A DNA stretch of 64,000 nt. Origin: XN24 sp035514535 (GTDB lineage: Bacteria > Pseudomonadota > Gammaproteobacteria > Steroidobacterales > XN24). The notes below the pieces were generated by a model, which worked only from the letters and a program-made list of their open reading frames with translations, was not told the DNA's origin and did no database searches. This document shows positions 1 through 9,546 of this stretch, one piece after another (position 1 is the first letter of the stretch; each line of letters begins with the position of its first letter). Where the stretch lies: the NCBI GenBank assembly GCA_035514535.1, contig DATKAZ010000055.1:160075-224074 (forward strand), written 5' to 3'. The position numbers and the translations under genes are program-made.

Positions 1-853
1 GGTCGCCGGGCGTCGCGTTGATTCTGAAGCGAGCGTCCGTCATGCGTCCCTCTGCCGACACGATCAGCCCGCTGTCGAGGAACGCGTCGGCGACGGCGAC
101 GGCTGCATCCAGAACACCGCCGGGATTGCTGCGCAGGTCCAGCACCAGGCCGGAAAGCGGCCGTCCCGCCTGGAGCTCCAGGTCGCGCAGGGCCTTGCGC
201 AGGTCATGAGGCGTGGCATCGGTGAAATGGCTGACCCGGACGTAGGCATCACCAGCTTCCAGGAGCTCGCCGCGGACGCTTTGCACTTCGATCTGGCCCC
301 GATGGAGTTCGACGATCAGGGGTTCTTCGGTGCCGGCGCGCCGGAGGCCGAGAACTACGCGGGTGCCCACGGGACCCCGCATGCGACCCGCCGTGCCGTC
401 CAGGTCATCTGCGCCTACGGGCATGCCGTCCACGGACAGGATGATGTCGCCCGCCAGGATGCCGGCCCTGGCCGCGGGACTGCCGTCGACCGGTGAGACG
501 ACGATGATCCGGCCGTCGTCTAACCCCACCTCGATGCCGACGCCGAAGTACCTGCCGCTGGTACTCACGCGAATGTCCTGGAACTCCGCCGGGTCCAGGA
601 AGGCTGAATGTGGATCGAGGTCGGCGATGATGCCGCGGATCGCGGCCGTGATGAGCTCCTCGTCATCCACGAGGTCGACGTAATCGCGCTTCACGCGCTC
701 GATGACCTCGGCGAGCAGGCGGGCCTCTTCCCATGGCAGGGAATCCGTCTCGGGACGCTTCTCCGCCAGCACGCTCGGCGCCAGCGTGATGGATACGCCC
801 AGCACGAGGCCGAGCCAGACGGCCAGAAATCCGCGGAATAACATTCGCTTCAT
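1..853 (-). CDS. S41 family C-terminal processing peptidase, partial
   Basis: The reading frame is open from an ATG at 853 through the left window edge, so only about 284 N-terminal residues are seen. It begins with a signal-anchor segment (residues 4-28, hydrophobic, followed by APSVLAEKRP). A PDZ domain follows at about 95-180 (GRYFGVGIEV, then GSPAARAGILAGDIILSVDG), and the start of the S41 peptidase fold is seen near residue 240 (LVLDLRSNPGGVLDAAV). The catalytic Ser-Lys pair lies beyond the window and cannot be checked. Such CtpA/Prc-type periplasmic proteases trim envelope proteins and peptidoglycan hydrolases. It lies downstream of envC on the same strand, an arrangement common in proteobacteria, which suggests an operon for cell-wall remodelling. 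Confidence 0.9.
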   Translation of the reverse strand, partial: MKRMLFRGFLAVWLGLVLGVSITLAPSVLAEKRPETDSLPWEEARLLAEVIERVKRDYVDLVDDEELITAAIRGIIADLDPHSAFLDPAEFQDIRVSTSGRYFGVGIEVGLDDGRIIVVSPVDGSPAARAGILAGDIILSVDGMPVGADDLDGTAGRMRGPVGTRVVLGLRRAGTEEPLIVELHRGQIEVQSVRGELLEAGDAYVRVSHFTDATPHDLRKALRDLELQAGRPLSGLVLDLRSNPGGVLDAAVAVADAFLDSGLIVSAEGRMTDARFRINATPGD

Positions 854-1021
854 CGCGCCGCTCGCACTGTTGCCAGCGGTGGAAAATAACAGAAAACAAT
901 GTTCGCGGCGGCAGATCGTCGCGCAGATCTGCGTCGCGCTGCGCGCGGCCCGGGATCCGGCGCGGCCAAGGCCCTCGGCCGGTTCTGTATTTTGTATGCG
1001 TGATTTCTGTATGTAATTGTT

Positions 1022-2182
1022 TTAATTGCCTGTAAGCTGCCCGTAGAACCACGGCGTGGGATTCTGGGGCTGCGTCCCGCTACGAATCTCGAAGTAGAGG
1101 CCCGACTTGTCCCGGCCGCCGCTGTCGCCCACGCGGCCGATGACCTGGCCCGCCGAAATCCAATCCCCGACCGCACTGAAAAGGACCTCGTTGTGGGCAT
1201 AGAGGCTCATGTAATCGTCGCCGTGCTCAAGGACCAGCAGCAGGCCGAGGCCGGGCAGCCAGTCCGCATAGGCCACCCGCCCGTGCCACACCGCCCTGAC
1301 GTCCGTGCCGCGTTCCGCGGCGATCAGCACGCCATTTGAGCGCGGGCCCCCGCCGCGGCGTGCGCCGAAATCGCGTGCCAGTACGCCGCGCACCGGCCAG
1401 GCCAGGCGCCCTCGCTGCGCGGCGAACGGCGTGGCCTCCGCGATGGGCATGTCCGCTACGGCGACGCGCAGCGCCTCAATCAACTCCTCGAGCGCCGCGG
1501 CTTCCTGGCGCAACCGTTCCGCTTCCTGGTCACGCCTCACCAGGTCGGCGTCGAGTTCGGCGACCGCCCTGGCCCGGGCCGCTCGCGCCTGGTCCAGCTC
1601 GGCGACGGCCTCGGCCTGGCGCGCCTCCGCCGCCTGCAGCCGCTCGCGCTCGGCTTCCAGCTGCCGGCCGACAGCGGCCACCTCGGCGAGCCGCTCGCGC
1701 AGGTGCTCGACCCGGCCGGCGCGCTCGCGTGCGACATAGCCGTACCATGCGAGCATCCGGCCAAGCTCGGTGGGATCGCGCTGGCTGAGCATCAGCTTGA
1801 GGCGCGGCTCGCCGCCGGCCATCCAGGCGGCGCGCAGTTCCGCGGCCAGGGCCGCCGTGTCGGCTTCGAGCCCGACGGCCAGCTCGGCCCGGCGCGCCAC
1901 AAGCTCGTCCCTGCGCGCCACGACCGCAAGCCGTTCCCGCCGGGTTTCCTCGAGGGCGCGCGCCTCGCGGGCCACTGCGGTCTCTACTTCCCGCAATGCC
2001 TGGGATTCACGGTCACGCGCGCGGGCGGCACGCCGGTGCGCCTGTTCGATCGAGGAAATCCGCGCCTTCAGAGCCTCGAGCTGCCGTTGGGCTGCAGCGT
2101 TCTCCGCCTCCACCGCGCCCGCGTGGCCGCCGGCCAGCGTGGCGACAACGACGACCAGGCTGATGAAATTCGCTGCTTTCAC
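1022..2182 (-). CDS. envC: Murein hydrolase activator EnvC (degenerate LytM domain)
   Basis: About 386 residues from a GTG start at 2182. That start was chosen because the first residues then form a signal peptide (VKAANFISLVVVVATLAGG); a longer frame upstream would add an unlikely leader. No strong ribosome binding site is visible. Residues about 25-250 are heptad-rich, with many Ala, Glu, Leu and Arg, and predict a long coiled coil. The last 110 residues are a LytM/M23 fold. The motif positions read GDDYMSLYAHN and LYFEIR, so the zinc-binding His/Asp set of active M23 endopeptidases is incomplete. This is the known state of EnvC, which does not cut murein but activates the AmiA/AmiB amidases at the division septum. 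It sits upstream of the S41 peptidase gene. Confidence 0.9.
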   Translation of the reverse strand: MKAANFISLVVVVATLAGGHAGAVEAENAAAQRQLEALKARISSIEQAHRRAARARDRESQALREVETAVAREARALEETRRERLAVVARRDELVARRAELAVGLEADTAALAAELRAAWMAGGEPRLKLMLSQRDPTELGRMLAWYGYVARERAGRVEHLRERLAEVAAVGRQLEAERERLQAAEARQAEAVAELDQARAARARAVAELDADLVRRDQEAERLRQEAAALEELIEALRVAVADMPIAEATPFAAQRGRLAWPVRGVLARDFGARRGGGPRSNGVLIAAERGTDVRAVWHGRVAYADWLPGLGLLLVLEHGDDYMSLYAHNEVLFSAVGDWISAGQVIGRVGDSGGRDKSGLYFEIRSGTQPQNPTPWFYGQLTGN

Positions 2183-2274
2183 GGTGCGCCGAGTGTAGGG
2201 GATGGCACAAAACCGGCAAGACCGCGCTGCCAAACAGGTATAATTATCGGCTTGCGTCCGCGGACTGAGGCCCA

Positions 2275-2721
2275 ATGCAATCCATAATCGAGTATGCCGG
2301 CCACCACCCGTTCCTGTTTGGTGGAATGCTGGCGCTGTTCGCCATTGTCTTCGTCTACGAGATGCGGATCGCGCGGCGCAAGGGCGTCGACATCTCCCCC
2401 GCGGAGGCCGTCGCGATGATCAACAACGGCGCCCAGCCGGTCGATATACGTGCATCCGCACAGTTCGAAAAGGGGCATCTCCTGGACGCCCGCAACATCC
2501 CGCTGGCGGATTTCGAGCAGCACATGCAGATCCTCGAGAAGCTCAAGGAGCGCGGCATACTCATCTACTGTGAGAACGGCGCGACTTCGATCAAGGCTGT
2601 CGAAAAGCTCAAACAGCGCGGGTTCACGGGCGTCAAGAGCCTGCGCGGCGGGCTGGTCGCCTGGCGCGGCGAGAATCTGCCGGTGTTTGCGGGCCGCAAG
2701 AGCCGCAAGAAAGAGACCTGA
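2275..2721 (+). CDS. Membrane-anchored rhodanese-like sulfurtransferase (YibN type)
   Basis: 148 residues. One N-terminal transmembrane segment (about 13-30, FLFGGMLALFAIVFVYEM) anchors a single rhodanese domain on the cytoplasmic side. The active-site loop reads YCENGATS with the persulfide-carrying cysteine at about residue 98. The aspartate of PVDIRA and the GGLVAW strand near the C-terminus are typical of the fold. The position just before secB and gpsA matches the yibN-secB-gpsA neighbourhood of E. coli, although grxC, usually between yibN and secB, is missing here. A TATAAT hexamer at 2239-2244 lies 30 bases before the start and may be a -10 element, but no convincing -35 was found. The physiological sulfur acceptor of this family is unknown. 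Confidence 0.88.
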   Translation: MQSIIEYAGHHPFLFGGMLALFAIVFVYEMRIARRKGVDISPAEAVAMINNGAQPVDIRASAQFEKGHLLDARNIPLADFEQHMQILEKLKERGILIYCENGATSIKAVEKLKQRGFTGVKSLRGGLVAWRGENLPVFAGRKSRKKET

Positions 2722-2771
2722 CAGCAGTCGCACGACGAACGAAACACTTCACTCTTGACGAAGGAGCAACA

Positions 2772-3275
2772 ATGGCCGACCAGAAACCCGATGGCATCGA
2801 CGCCAATCGCGTCACCGTAGCGCTGCAGCGCGTTTATCTTAAGGACAGCTCCTTCGAGGCGCCAAACAGTCCCGCGGTGTTCACGGGCGAGTGGCGCCCG
2901 ACGGTACAGCTCAACCTCAACACCGCGACCAACGATCTCGGCGAGGGCACATACGAGGCGGTCCTCAGCGTGACCACGGAAGCCAAGCAGGGCGACAAGA
3001 CCGCGTTCCTGATCGAGATCCAGCAGGCCGGCATTTTCCTCTTCCAGGGACTGGAGCCCGCCGATCTGCAGCGTGCGCTGATGGTTTTCTGCCCGCAGCA
3101 ACTGTACCCGTACGCCCGTGAGGTCGTGGCGGACCTGTCCGGCAAGGGCGGGTTCCCCGCGCTGCAACTCCAGCCCGTCAACTTCGACGCGATCGCCGCC
3201 GAGGCGATGCGGCAGCAGGCGGACCGGTCCGCCCAGGCCGCTGCCGCCGGGCAGGCGCCCGAGACTACGCAGTAG
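2772..3275 (+). CDS. secB: Protein-export chaperone SecB
   Basis: 167 residues, the usual SecB length. The ATG at 2772 is preceded by a good AAGGAG ribosome binding site. SecB forms a tetramer in the cytoplasm that keeps preproteins unfolded and hands them to SecA. Family landmarks visible are VYLKDSSFEAPN near residue 21, the QLNLNT strand, and GIFLFQG followed by CPQQLYPYAREVV around residue 110. The C-terminal tail is rich in Ala and Gln, as is common. It precedes gpsA by 7 bp, so the two are very probably cotranscribed, as in many gammaproteobacteria. Confidence 0.97.
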   Translation: MADQKPDGIDANRVTVALQRVYLKDSSFEAPNSPAVFTGEWRPTVQLNLNTATNDLGEGTYEAVLSVTTEAKQGDKTAFLIEIQQAGIFLFQGLEPADLQRALMVFCPQQLYPYAREVVADLSGKGGFPALQLQPVNFDAIAAEAMRQQADRSAQAAAAGQAPETTQ

Positions 3276-3282
3276 CACACGC

Positions 3283-4308
3283 ATGAGCGGTGCAGCGGCC
3301 GACGAGGAGATCGCCGTCATAGGCGCCGGGTCCTGGGGCACTGCGCTCGCCATTCAGTTTGCCCGCAGCGGCAGGCCCACGCTGCTCTGGGGCCGCGCCG
3401 AGGACGACCCGGAGGGCATTCAGCGGGCGCGCGAGAACGCTCGTTTTCTGCCGGGGGCAAGATTTCCGGACAATCTCCGCGCCGAGCCGGACCTGGCGGG
3501 CGTCCTGGCCGCAGCGCCCGTGGTGGTCGTCGCGGTGCCGAGCCATGCGTTTCGCTCCGTGCTGACCATGATGAAGCCGCTGGTGCGCGCCGACACGCGC
3601 CTTGCCTGGGCCACCAAGGGTTTCGAGCTGGAGACCGGCATGCTGCCTCACCAGGTCGCTCGCGAAGTGCTCGGTGCGGGCAAGGCGATGGCGGTACTGT
3701 CCGGCCCGACCTTCGCCCGCGAGGTCGGGATGGGCCTGCCGACCGCCATGACCGTGGCGGCGAGCGACGAGGACTACGCCCGGGAGCTCGCCGAACATCT
3801 TTCGGGGGATGCGTTCCGCGCCTACACCTCCACCGACATCGTCGGCGTCGAGGTCGGCGGCGCCGTCAAAAACGTGCTCGCGATCGGCGCCGGCATCTGC
3901 GACGGCCTGGGCTTCGGCGCCAATACGCGCGTCGCGCTGATCACGCGTGGCTTGGTCGAGATGACCCGTCTCGGCATCGCCCTCGGCGCCCAGCCGGCCA
4001 CGTTTATGGGCCTCGCCGGGATGGGCGATCTCGTGCTGACCTGCACCGACGACCAGTCGCGCAACCGACGCATGGGCCTCGCGCTTGCGGCCGGCAAGAC
4101 CCTCAAGCAGGCCGAACAGGAAATCGGGCAGGTGGTCGAGGGGGTGCTCGCCGCCGAAGCAGTGCATCGCGTCGCGCAGAAGGCCGAAGTCGAAATGCCG
4201 ATCTGCCAGCAGATCTACAGGATTCTCTACCAGGGCGCGGAACCGCAGGAAGCGGTGGTCGCGCTGATGAAACGCGAGCTCAAGTCGGAGTTTGCCCCGG
4301 GGGGCTGA
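3283..4308 (+). CDS. gpsA: Glycerol-3-phosphate dehydrogenase [NAD(P)+]
   Basis: 341 residues from ATG 3283, chosen because the Rossmann glycine motif GAGSWGTALA then falls at residues 14-23 and the gene starts 7 bp after secB. The enzyme reduces dihydroxyacetone phosphate to sn-glycerol 3-phosphate for phospholipid synthesis. The catalytic-lysine segment GAVKNVLAIGAGICDGL lies near residue 195, followed by NTRVALITRGLVEM, both signatures of GpsA. Its 3' end overlaps the 3' end of the convergent trmL by 29 bp, an unusually tight convergent arrangement with no room for a terminator. Confidence 0.97.
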   Translation: MSGAAADEEIAVIGAGSWGTALAIQFARSGRPTLLWGRAEDDPEGIQRARENARFLPGARFPDNLRAEPDLAGVLAAAPVVVVAVPSHAFRSVLTMMKPLVRADTRLAWATKGFELETGMLPHQVAREVLGAGKAMAVLSGPTFAREVGMGLPTAMTVAASDEDYARELAEHLSGDAFRAYTSTDIVGVEVGGAVKNVLAIGAGICDGLGFGANTRVALITRGLVEMTRLGIALGAQPATFMGLAGMGDLVLTCTDDQSRNRRMGLALAAGKTLKQAEQEIGQVVEGVLAAEAVHRVAQKAEVEMPICQQIYRILYQGAEPQEAVVALMKRELKSEFAPGG

Positions 4309-4777
4309 CACCGCGTTCGACGCCCGCGTACCCCTGTTGCCGCCAGGCTTCATAGACCGCCACTGCCACCGCATTCGAGAGATTCAGGCTCCTGTTGCCG
4401 GGCCGCATCGGGATCGACAGGCATCGTTCCGCGGGAACACGCGTGGTCACCTCCGCCGGCAGGCCGCGGGTCTCCGGTCCGAACAGCAGCGCATCCGCCG
4501 GAGCATAGGCCACGGTGGAAAAGCTGCGCGGCCCGCGTGCCGAGAACGCCCAGAGCCGCGGCCGGCCGAGCGCTGCGAGGCAGGCGTCGAGGTCGGGAAA
4601 CTCGCGGACGGTCGCAAACTCGTGATAATCGAGCCCGGCCCGCCGCAGGCGCGGCTCGTCCAGCGTAAACCCGAGCGGTCCCACCAGTGACAACGTGGCA
4701 CCGGTATTCGCGCACAGGCGTATGATATTCCCCGTGTTTGGCGGGATCTCGGGTTGCCAGAGGATCACGTGGAACAT
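4280..4777 (-). CDS. trmL: tRNA (cytidine(34)-2'-O)-methyltransferase
   Basis: 165 residues from ATG 4777 (start MFHVILWQPEIPPNTG). A small SPOUT-class methyltransferase that 2'-O-methylates the wobble nucleotide of tRNA-Leu species, using S-adenosylmethionine. Visible motifs: NTGNIIRLCANTG at residues 14-26, LLFGPETRGLP near 100, and the knot-forming LNLSNAVAVAVYEAWRQQ near the C-terminus. It is convergent with gpsA (29-bp overlap) and divergent from the dihydroorotate dehydrogenase gene, whose start lies 20 bp away, so that both genes must share a very short promoter region or rely on signals inside each other. Confidence 0.93.
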   Translation of the reverse strand: MFHVILWQPEIPPNTGNIIRLCANTGATLSLVGPLGFTLDEPRLRRAGLDYHEFATVREFPDLDACLAALGRPRLWAFSARGPRSFSTVAYAPADALLFGPETRGLPAEVTTRVPAERCLSIPMRPGNRSLNLSNAVAVAVYEAWRQQGYAGVERGVSPPGQTPT

Positions 4778-4797
4778 TTCAGCTGACGGGAGCAGGC

Positions 4798-5775
4798 ATG
4801 ACGACCACCGACACGGATTCCCTCGCGCTGGACTTCTGCAGCATGCACTTCGCCTCGCCCATCGTGCTGCTGTCCGGCTGCGTGGGGTTCGGCGAAGAAT
4901 ATACGCGCGTTGCCGGCTTCTCCAACCGGGACGCAGGCGCAATCGTGCTGAAGGGCACGACCGGCGTGCCGCGACTCGGCAATCCGCCGCACCGGGTTTA
5001 CGAAACACCGTCCGGCATGCTGAACGCAATCGGGCTGCAGAACCCGGGCGCCACGTCGGTGGTACGCGACATCCTGCCGACGCTCGATTTCTCGGAGACC
5101 CGCTTCCTTGCGAACGTCAGCGGCTCGACGATCGAGGAATACGTCGAGGTGACGCGGCTGTTCGATGACTCGCCGATCGACGGCATCGAGATCAACATCT
5201 CCTGCCCGAACATCAAGGAAGGCGGCGTAGCGTTCGGCAACTATCCGGACATGTCCGCCAAGGTCGTCGAGGCCTGCCGCCGCGTGACCTCGAAGCCGCT
5301 GATAACGAAACTCTCGCCCAACCAGACCGACATCCAGGAAAATGCGCGCCGCTGTATCGAGGCCGGCACGGACGGCTTCGCGGTCATCAACACCGTGATG
5401 GGCATGGCAGTGGATGCGGAACGCCGCGAACCGGTAATCGGCAATGTGCAGGGCGGCCTGTCGGGGCCGGCGATCAAGCCGATTGCCTTGCTGAAGGTTC
5501 ACCAGGTTTACCAGGTCGCCAAGCGCCATGGCGTGCCGATCATCGGCCAGGGCGGCATTGTCAGCGCGCGCGATGCGCTCGAGTTCATCGTCGCCGGCGC
5601 CGCGGCGGTGGGGATCGGCACGGCGCTTTTCTATGACCCGCTGGTGTGCCGCAGGATCAATGACGGCATCCGCGAGTATCTCGCGCGCCACGGCCTCCGC
5701 TCGGTGCGGGAGCTGGTCGGCACCTTGCGGCTCCCCGGGGACGTATCCCCGCCCCGTGCCGCCAGCATCGCCTAG
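4798..5775 (+). CDS. Dihydroorotate dehydrogenase, class 1B-like catalytic subunit
   Basis: 325 residues from ATG 4798, behind a GGGAGC ribosome binding site. FMN-binding TIM barrel. The landmarks are those of class 1 enzymes: KGTTG..PRLGNPPHRV, ETPSGMLNAIGLQNPG, INISCPNIKEGG with the catalytic cysteine at about residue 136, and GGLSGPAIKPIALL. Class 2 PyrD, usual in gammaproteobacteria, uses a serine base and quinone and looks different. Class 1B enzymes normally work with PyrK, an iron-sulfur/FAD subunit that passes electrons to NAD, and no pyrK-like gene is in the window. The residues SGCVGFGEEY replace the usual SGTFGYG near the N-terminus. It may be the main pyrimidine enzyme or a paralogue with another substrate. 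Confidence 0.82.
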   Translation: MTTTDTDSLALDFCSMHFASPIVLLSGCVGFGEEYTRVAGFSNRDAGAIVLKGTTGVPRLGNPPHRVYETPSGMLNAIGLQNPGATSVVRDILPTLDFSETRFLANVSGSTIEEYVEVTRLFDDSPIDGIEINISCPNIKEGGVAFGNYPDMSAKVVEACRRVTSKPLITKLSPNQTDIQENARRCIEAGTDGFAVINTVMGMAVDAERREPVIGNVQGGLSGPAIKPIALLKVHQVYQVAKRHGVPIIGQGGIVSARDALEFIVAGAAAVGIGTALFYDPLVCRRINDGIREYLARHGLRSVRELVGTLRLPGDVSPPRAASIA

Positions 5776-5792
5776 CCCGGCTGGAGCCCGCG

Positions 5793-6380
5793 ATGAATAT
5801 GATTGCCGAATTGCACCCGGTCGTGCTGACGCTGGCCATCTTCTTCGCCCGCATCATGGATGTCTCGCTCGGTACGGTGCGCACCATCGTGGTCTTGCGG
5901 GGGCGTCGACTGCTGGCCGCGGTGATCGGGTTCTGCGAGATCGTCATCTGGGTGCTTGCCGCCGGGCAGGTGCTGCAGAACCTCGACGCCTGGTACCTGA
6001 TCGTCGCCTACGCGGGCGGCTTCGGAGCTGGCAACTACATCGGGATCTGGATGGAGTCGAAGCTCGCCATCGGCCGCGAGATGGTGAGCGCGATCTCTTT
6101 CCGCCCCGATGGCGGCCTCGCGCGCCTCCTGCGCGAGCGCGGCTTCCAGGCCATCGACGTGGATGCCGACATGGGGCGGGGTTCGTCCGTCGACCTGGTT
6201 ATCACCGTGACCCGCCGCAAGCGAATCCCCGAGTTGCTGCAGACGATTCTCGAGGCCGACCCCGAGGCCCAGTACTCGATCAGCGACATCAAGATGGCGC
6301 ACGAGGACTTCGACGCCACGGCCCTCGCGCCGCGCCCTAGCTACAGCGGGGGCTGGCGCTCGATCATGAAGCGAAAATAA
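5793..6380 (+). CDS. UPF0316 / DUF2179-type membrane protein
   Basis: 195 residues. Three transmembrane segments in the first 85 residues (about 8-28, 40-62, 66-85) are followed by a soluble domain of about 100 residues. The phrases DVSLGTVRTIVVLRG, GNYIGIWMESKLAIG and VTRRKRIPELLQTI are characteristic of the UPF0316 family, whose function is not known. The soluble part is related to the DUF2179 domain found at the C-terminus of YitT-type proteins. It follows the dihydroorotate dehydrogenase gene by 17 bp and probably shares its transcript. A hairpin with a T-run follows the stop codon. Confidence 0.8.
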   Translation: MNMIAELHPVVLTLAIFFARIMDVSLGTVRTIVVLRGRRLLAAVIGFCEIVIWVLAAGQVLQNLDAWYLIVAYAGGFGAGNYIGIWMESKLAIGREMVSAISFRPDGGLARLLRERGFQAIDVDADMGRGSSVDLVITVTRRKRIPELLQTILEADPEAQYSISDIKMAHEDFDATALAPRPSYSGGWRSIMKRK

Positions 6381-6387
6381 GAATTCT

Positions 6388-6412
6388 CGCGCGGAACCGC
6401 GCGCGAAGCTTT

Positions 6413-6413
<1 letters not shown>
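6388..6413 (+). terminator. Candidate intrinsic terminator between convergent genes
   Basis: A 7-bp GC stem (CGCGCGG, loop AA, CCGCGCG at 6388-6403) is followed within six bases by TTTT. It occupies the 32-bp gap between the UPF0316 gene and the convergent ntrC, and could serve the plus-strand transcript. The minus-strand side has only a scattered T-run. Confidence 0.5.
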
Positions 6414-7803
<1,390 letters not shown>

Positions 7804-7807
<4 letters not shown>

Positions 7808-8940
7808 GGCGATTCCTCGGTGATCGGCAACAACATCCTGAAAATCGTCCGCCCCGGCCGGCTGGAATACTCGATCAGGCCGTCGTGCCTGCTCAACAAC
7901 TCCTGCGCCACGGCAAGCCCGAGGCCGCTGCCACCTGTTCGCCCGGTCACGAGAGGATAGAACAGGGTCTCGCGGAGTTCCTCGGGCACGCCGGGCCCAT
8001 CGTCCTCGATCTCGACGCAGGCGACCAGCCTGCAGTGCCGATGGCCGATCGTATCGTTCGTCACCACGCGCGTGCGGAACACGATCCGGCCCCTTCCCTC
8101 CAGCGCGTTCAGCGCGTTGCGAGCGAGATTCAGCATCGCCTGGATGACAAGGTCGCGGTCGAGGAGGGTCGCCGGCACGCTGGGATCGTAATCTCGCTCG
8201 ACGTGGATATCCGCCCCGCCTTCCGCGACGACCAGCTGCCGGACGTGCTCGAGCAATTCGTGGATGTTCAGCAATGTCCTGGTCGCAGCGCGCGCGGGAC
8301 CGAGCAGGGTGGCAGTCAGCCCGACGAGGCGGTCGGCCTCGCGGATGATCAGGCTCGTGTAGTCTTTCTGGGCAGGTGACTCGAGTTGACGCTCGAGCAA
8401 CTGGGCGGCTCCCCTGATGCCGCCCAGCGGGTTGCGCAACTCGTGCGCAAGTTGCCGCACCATGCTGCGGCTCGCTTCCAGCTGGGCGAGGAGGGCCTTC
8501 TCGCGATCGATCCGCAGGCGCCGGCTGGCGTCGGTGATCTCGAGCAGGAACTCGCGCCCGCCTGAAGCGCCTTCGGAACCGGACAAGGCGCAGTCGAGCG
8601 CGATTCCCGCCTCGCGTTCGGCCGGCGCCGCGACGAGCACCTCGCGGTGCGAGAAATCCTGTCCGGTGGCGCGCACCCTGTCGAGGAGCGGCCGCAACAC
8701 CGCAAGGCCCGGCACGACTTCCAGCAGCGCGCGCCCGGTGAGTTGCTGGCGGCTGACGCCGAGCAACTGCTCCGCGGCTGGATTGACGTACCTGACTTCC
8801 AGGGCGCCGCCGAGCACGACGACGCCCGTCGTGAGGTTCTCGAGGTACTCGCCGCGCGGGAGCGTCGCCGTGGTCTCAGCCTCCGCCCGCGCCGGGCCGC
8901 TGCGGCCGGTTGGGATTGAGGAGCGACGCCTGGTGGACAT
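7804..8940 (-). CDS. ntrB: Nitrogen regulation sensor histidine kinase NtrB (NR-II)
   Basis: 378 residues from ATG 8940. An N-terminal PAS domain (about 30-130, GEYLENLTTGVVVLGG onward) precedes the dimerisation/phosphotransfer segment LAHELRNPLGGIRGAAQLL, which holds the phospho-accepting histidine, and a HATPase domain with NLARNALNALEG (N box), EIEDDGPGVP and GSGLGLAVA. NtrB senses nitrogen status through PII (GlnB) and either phosphorylates or dephosphorylates NtrC. The chosen start overlaps the end of the preceding DUF4124 gene by 65 bp, and no clear ribosome binding site is seen, so the true start could lie a little further downstream. Order glnA, ntrB, ntrC is as in enteric glnALG. Confidence 0.95.
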
Positions 8941-9433
8941 AGAAGACGATCGTTGCGCTAGACATGAGTTCGCTGCCCCGGTCATCGACGATCGACGCGC
9001 GCAGCGTGTGCTCGCCGCGGAACACGTCGCCGACCGTGAACTGGCCGCTGCCCTGCGACACGCCCTCGACGCGCTTGCCGTCCAGGTAAACGTGAAGCTC
9101 GTGCCCGACCTGGAGCTCCGGCTCGGCCGCGACCTGCACGTTCAGCTCCCCGCCGATATTCCATAGCGTCTCGCCGTCGCCGGGGGATGTGATGTTCAGG
9201 CGGGAGTATGGTGTCGCCGGTGCAGCCGACTGGTCCTGCTCCTCGGCCCGGCGCGGCGGCGCCAGCGCTGGTGCCGAGTAGGACTGCGCCGGCGCGACGT
9301 CTACGCGCTCGGCCCCCGGATGAGGCCGGTCCGAGTAATGCACGACGCCGCGCTCGTCGACCCAGCGCCACATCTCGCTCTCGGCGACGGCCGTCGCGCA
9401 GAACACCAGCAAGGCCATCCACATCCAGCGCAT
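8876..9433 (-). CDS. DUF4124-containing exported protein
   Basis: 185 residues from ATG 9433; an ATG 36 bases earlier is possible, but the chosen start gives a clean signal peptide (MRWMWMALLVFCATAVAES) and has GGAG upstream. The DUF4124 core is MWRWVDERGVVHYSDRPHPGAERVDV at about 23-48. The rest resembles an Ig-like or DUF4399-like module with an ELHVYLDGKRVEG strand. DUF4124 proteins are periplasmic or outer-membrane associated, of unknown role. Such a gene between glnA and ntrB is seen in other gammaproteobacteria, so it probably belongs to the nitrogen-regulated block by position, not by demonstrated function. Confidence 0.8.
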   Translation of the reverse strand: MRWMWMALLVFCATAVAESEMWRWVDERGVVHYSDRPHPGAERVDVAPAQSYSAPALAPPRRAEEQDQSAAPATPYSRLNITSPGDGETLWNIGGELNVQVAAEPELQVGHELHVYLDGKRVEGVSQGSGQFTVGDVFRGEHTLRASIVDDRGSELMSSATIVFYVHQASLLNPNRPQRPGAGGG

Positions 9434-9492
9434 CGGAGCCACTCCAGCGGCGGAACACGACCCTAGCATAGCGGCCGGAGCACCCGGCTGAC

Positions 9493-9525
9493 AAAAAGCG
9501 GGCGGCGGGTATCACCCCGCCACCC
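9493..9525 (-). terminator. Rho-independent terminator of glnA
   Basis: Read on the minus strand, 21 bp after the glnA stop, a stem GGGTGGCGGG / CCCGCCGCCC with one mismatch and a 5-base loop is followed two bases later by TTTTT. It separates glnA from the DUF4124-ntrB-ntrC genes, allowing glnA to be made in excess of the regulators. Confidence 0.8.
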
Positions 9526-9546
9526 GAAACGCGTCCTCCAGACTCG

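Noticed and set aside
2216..2244. Promoter for the rhodanese gene
   Set aside because: TATAAT at 2239 is perfect, but the hexamer 17 bp upstream has no likeness to TTGACA, so it is only noted in the gene entry.
4760..4777. Third parS near trmL (ATCACGTGGAACA)
   Set aside because: Only one half of the palindrome is present.
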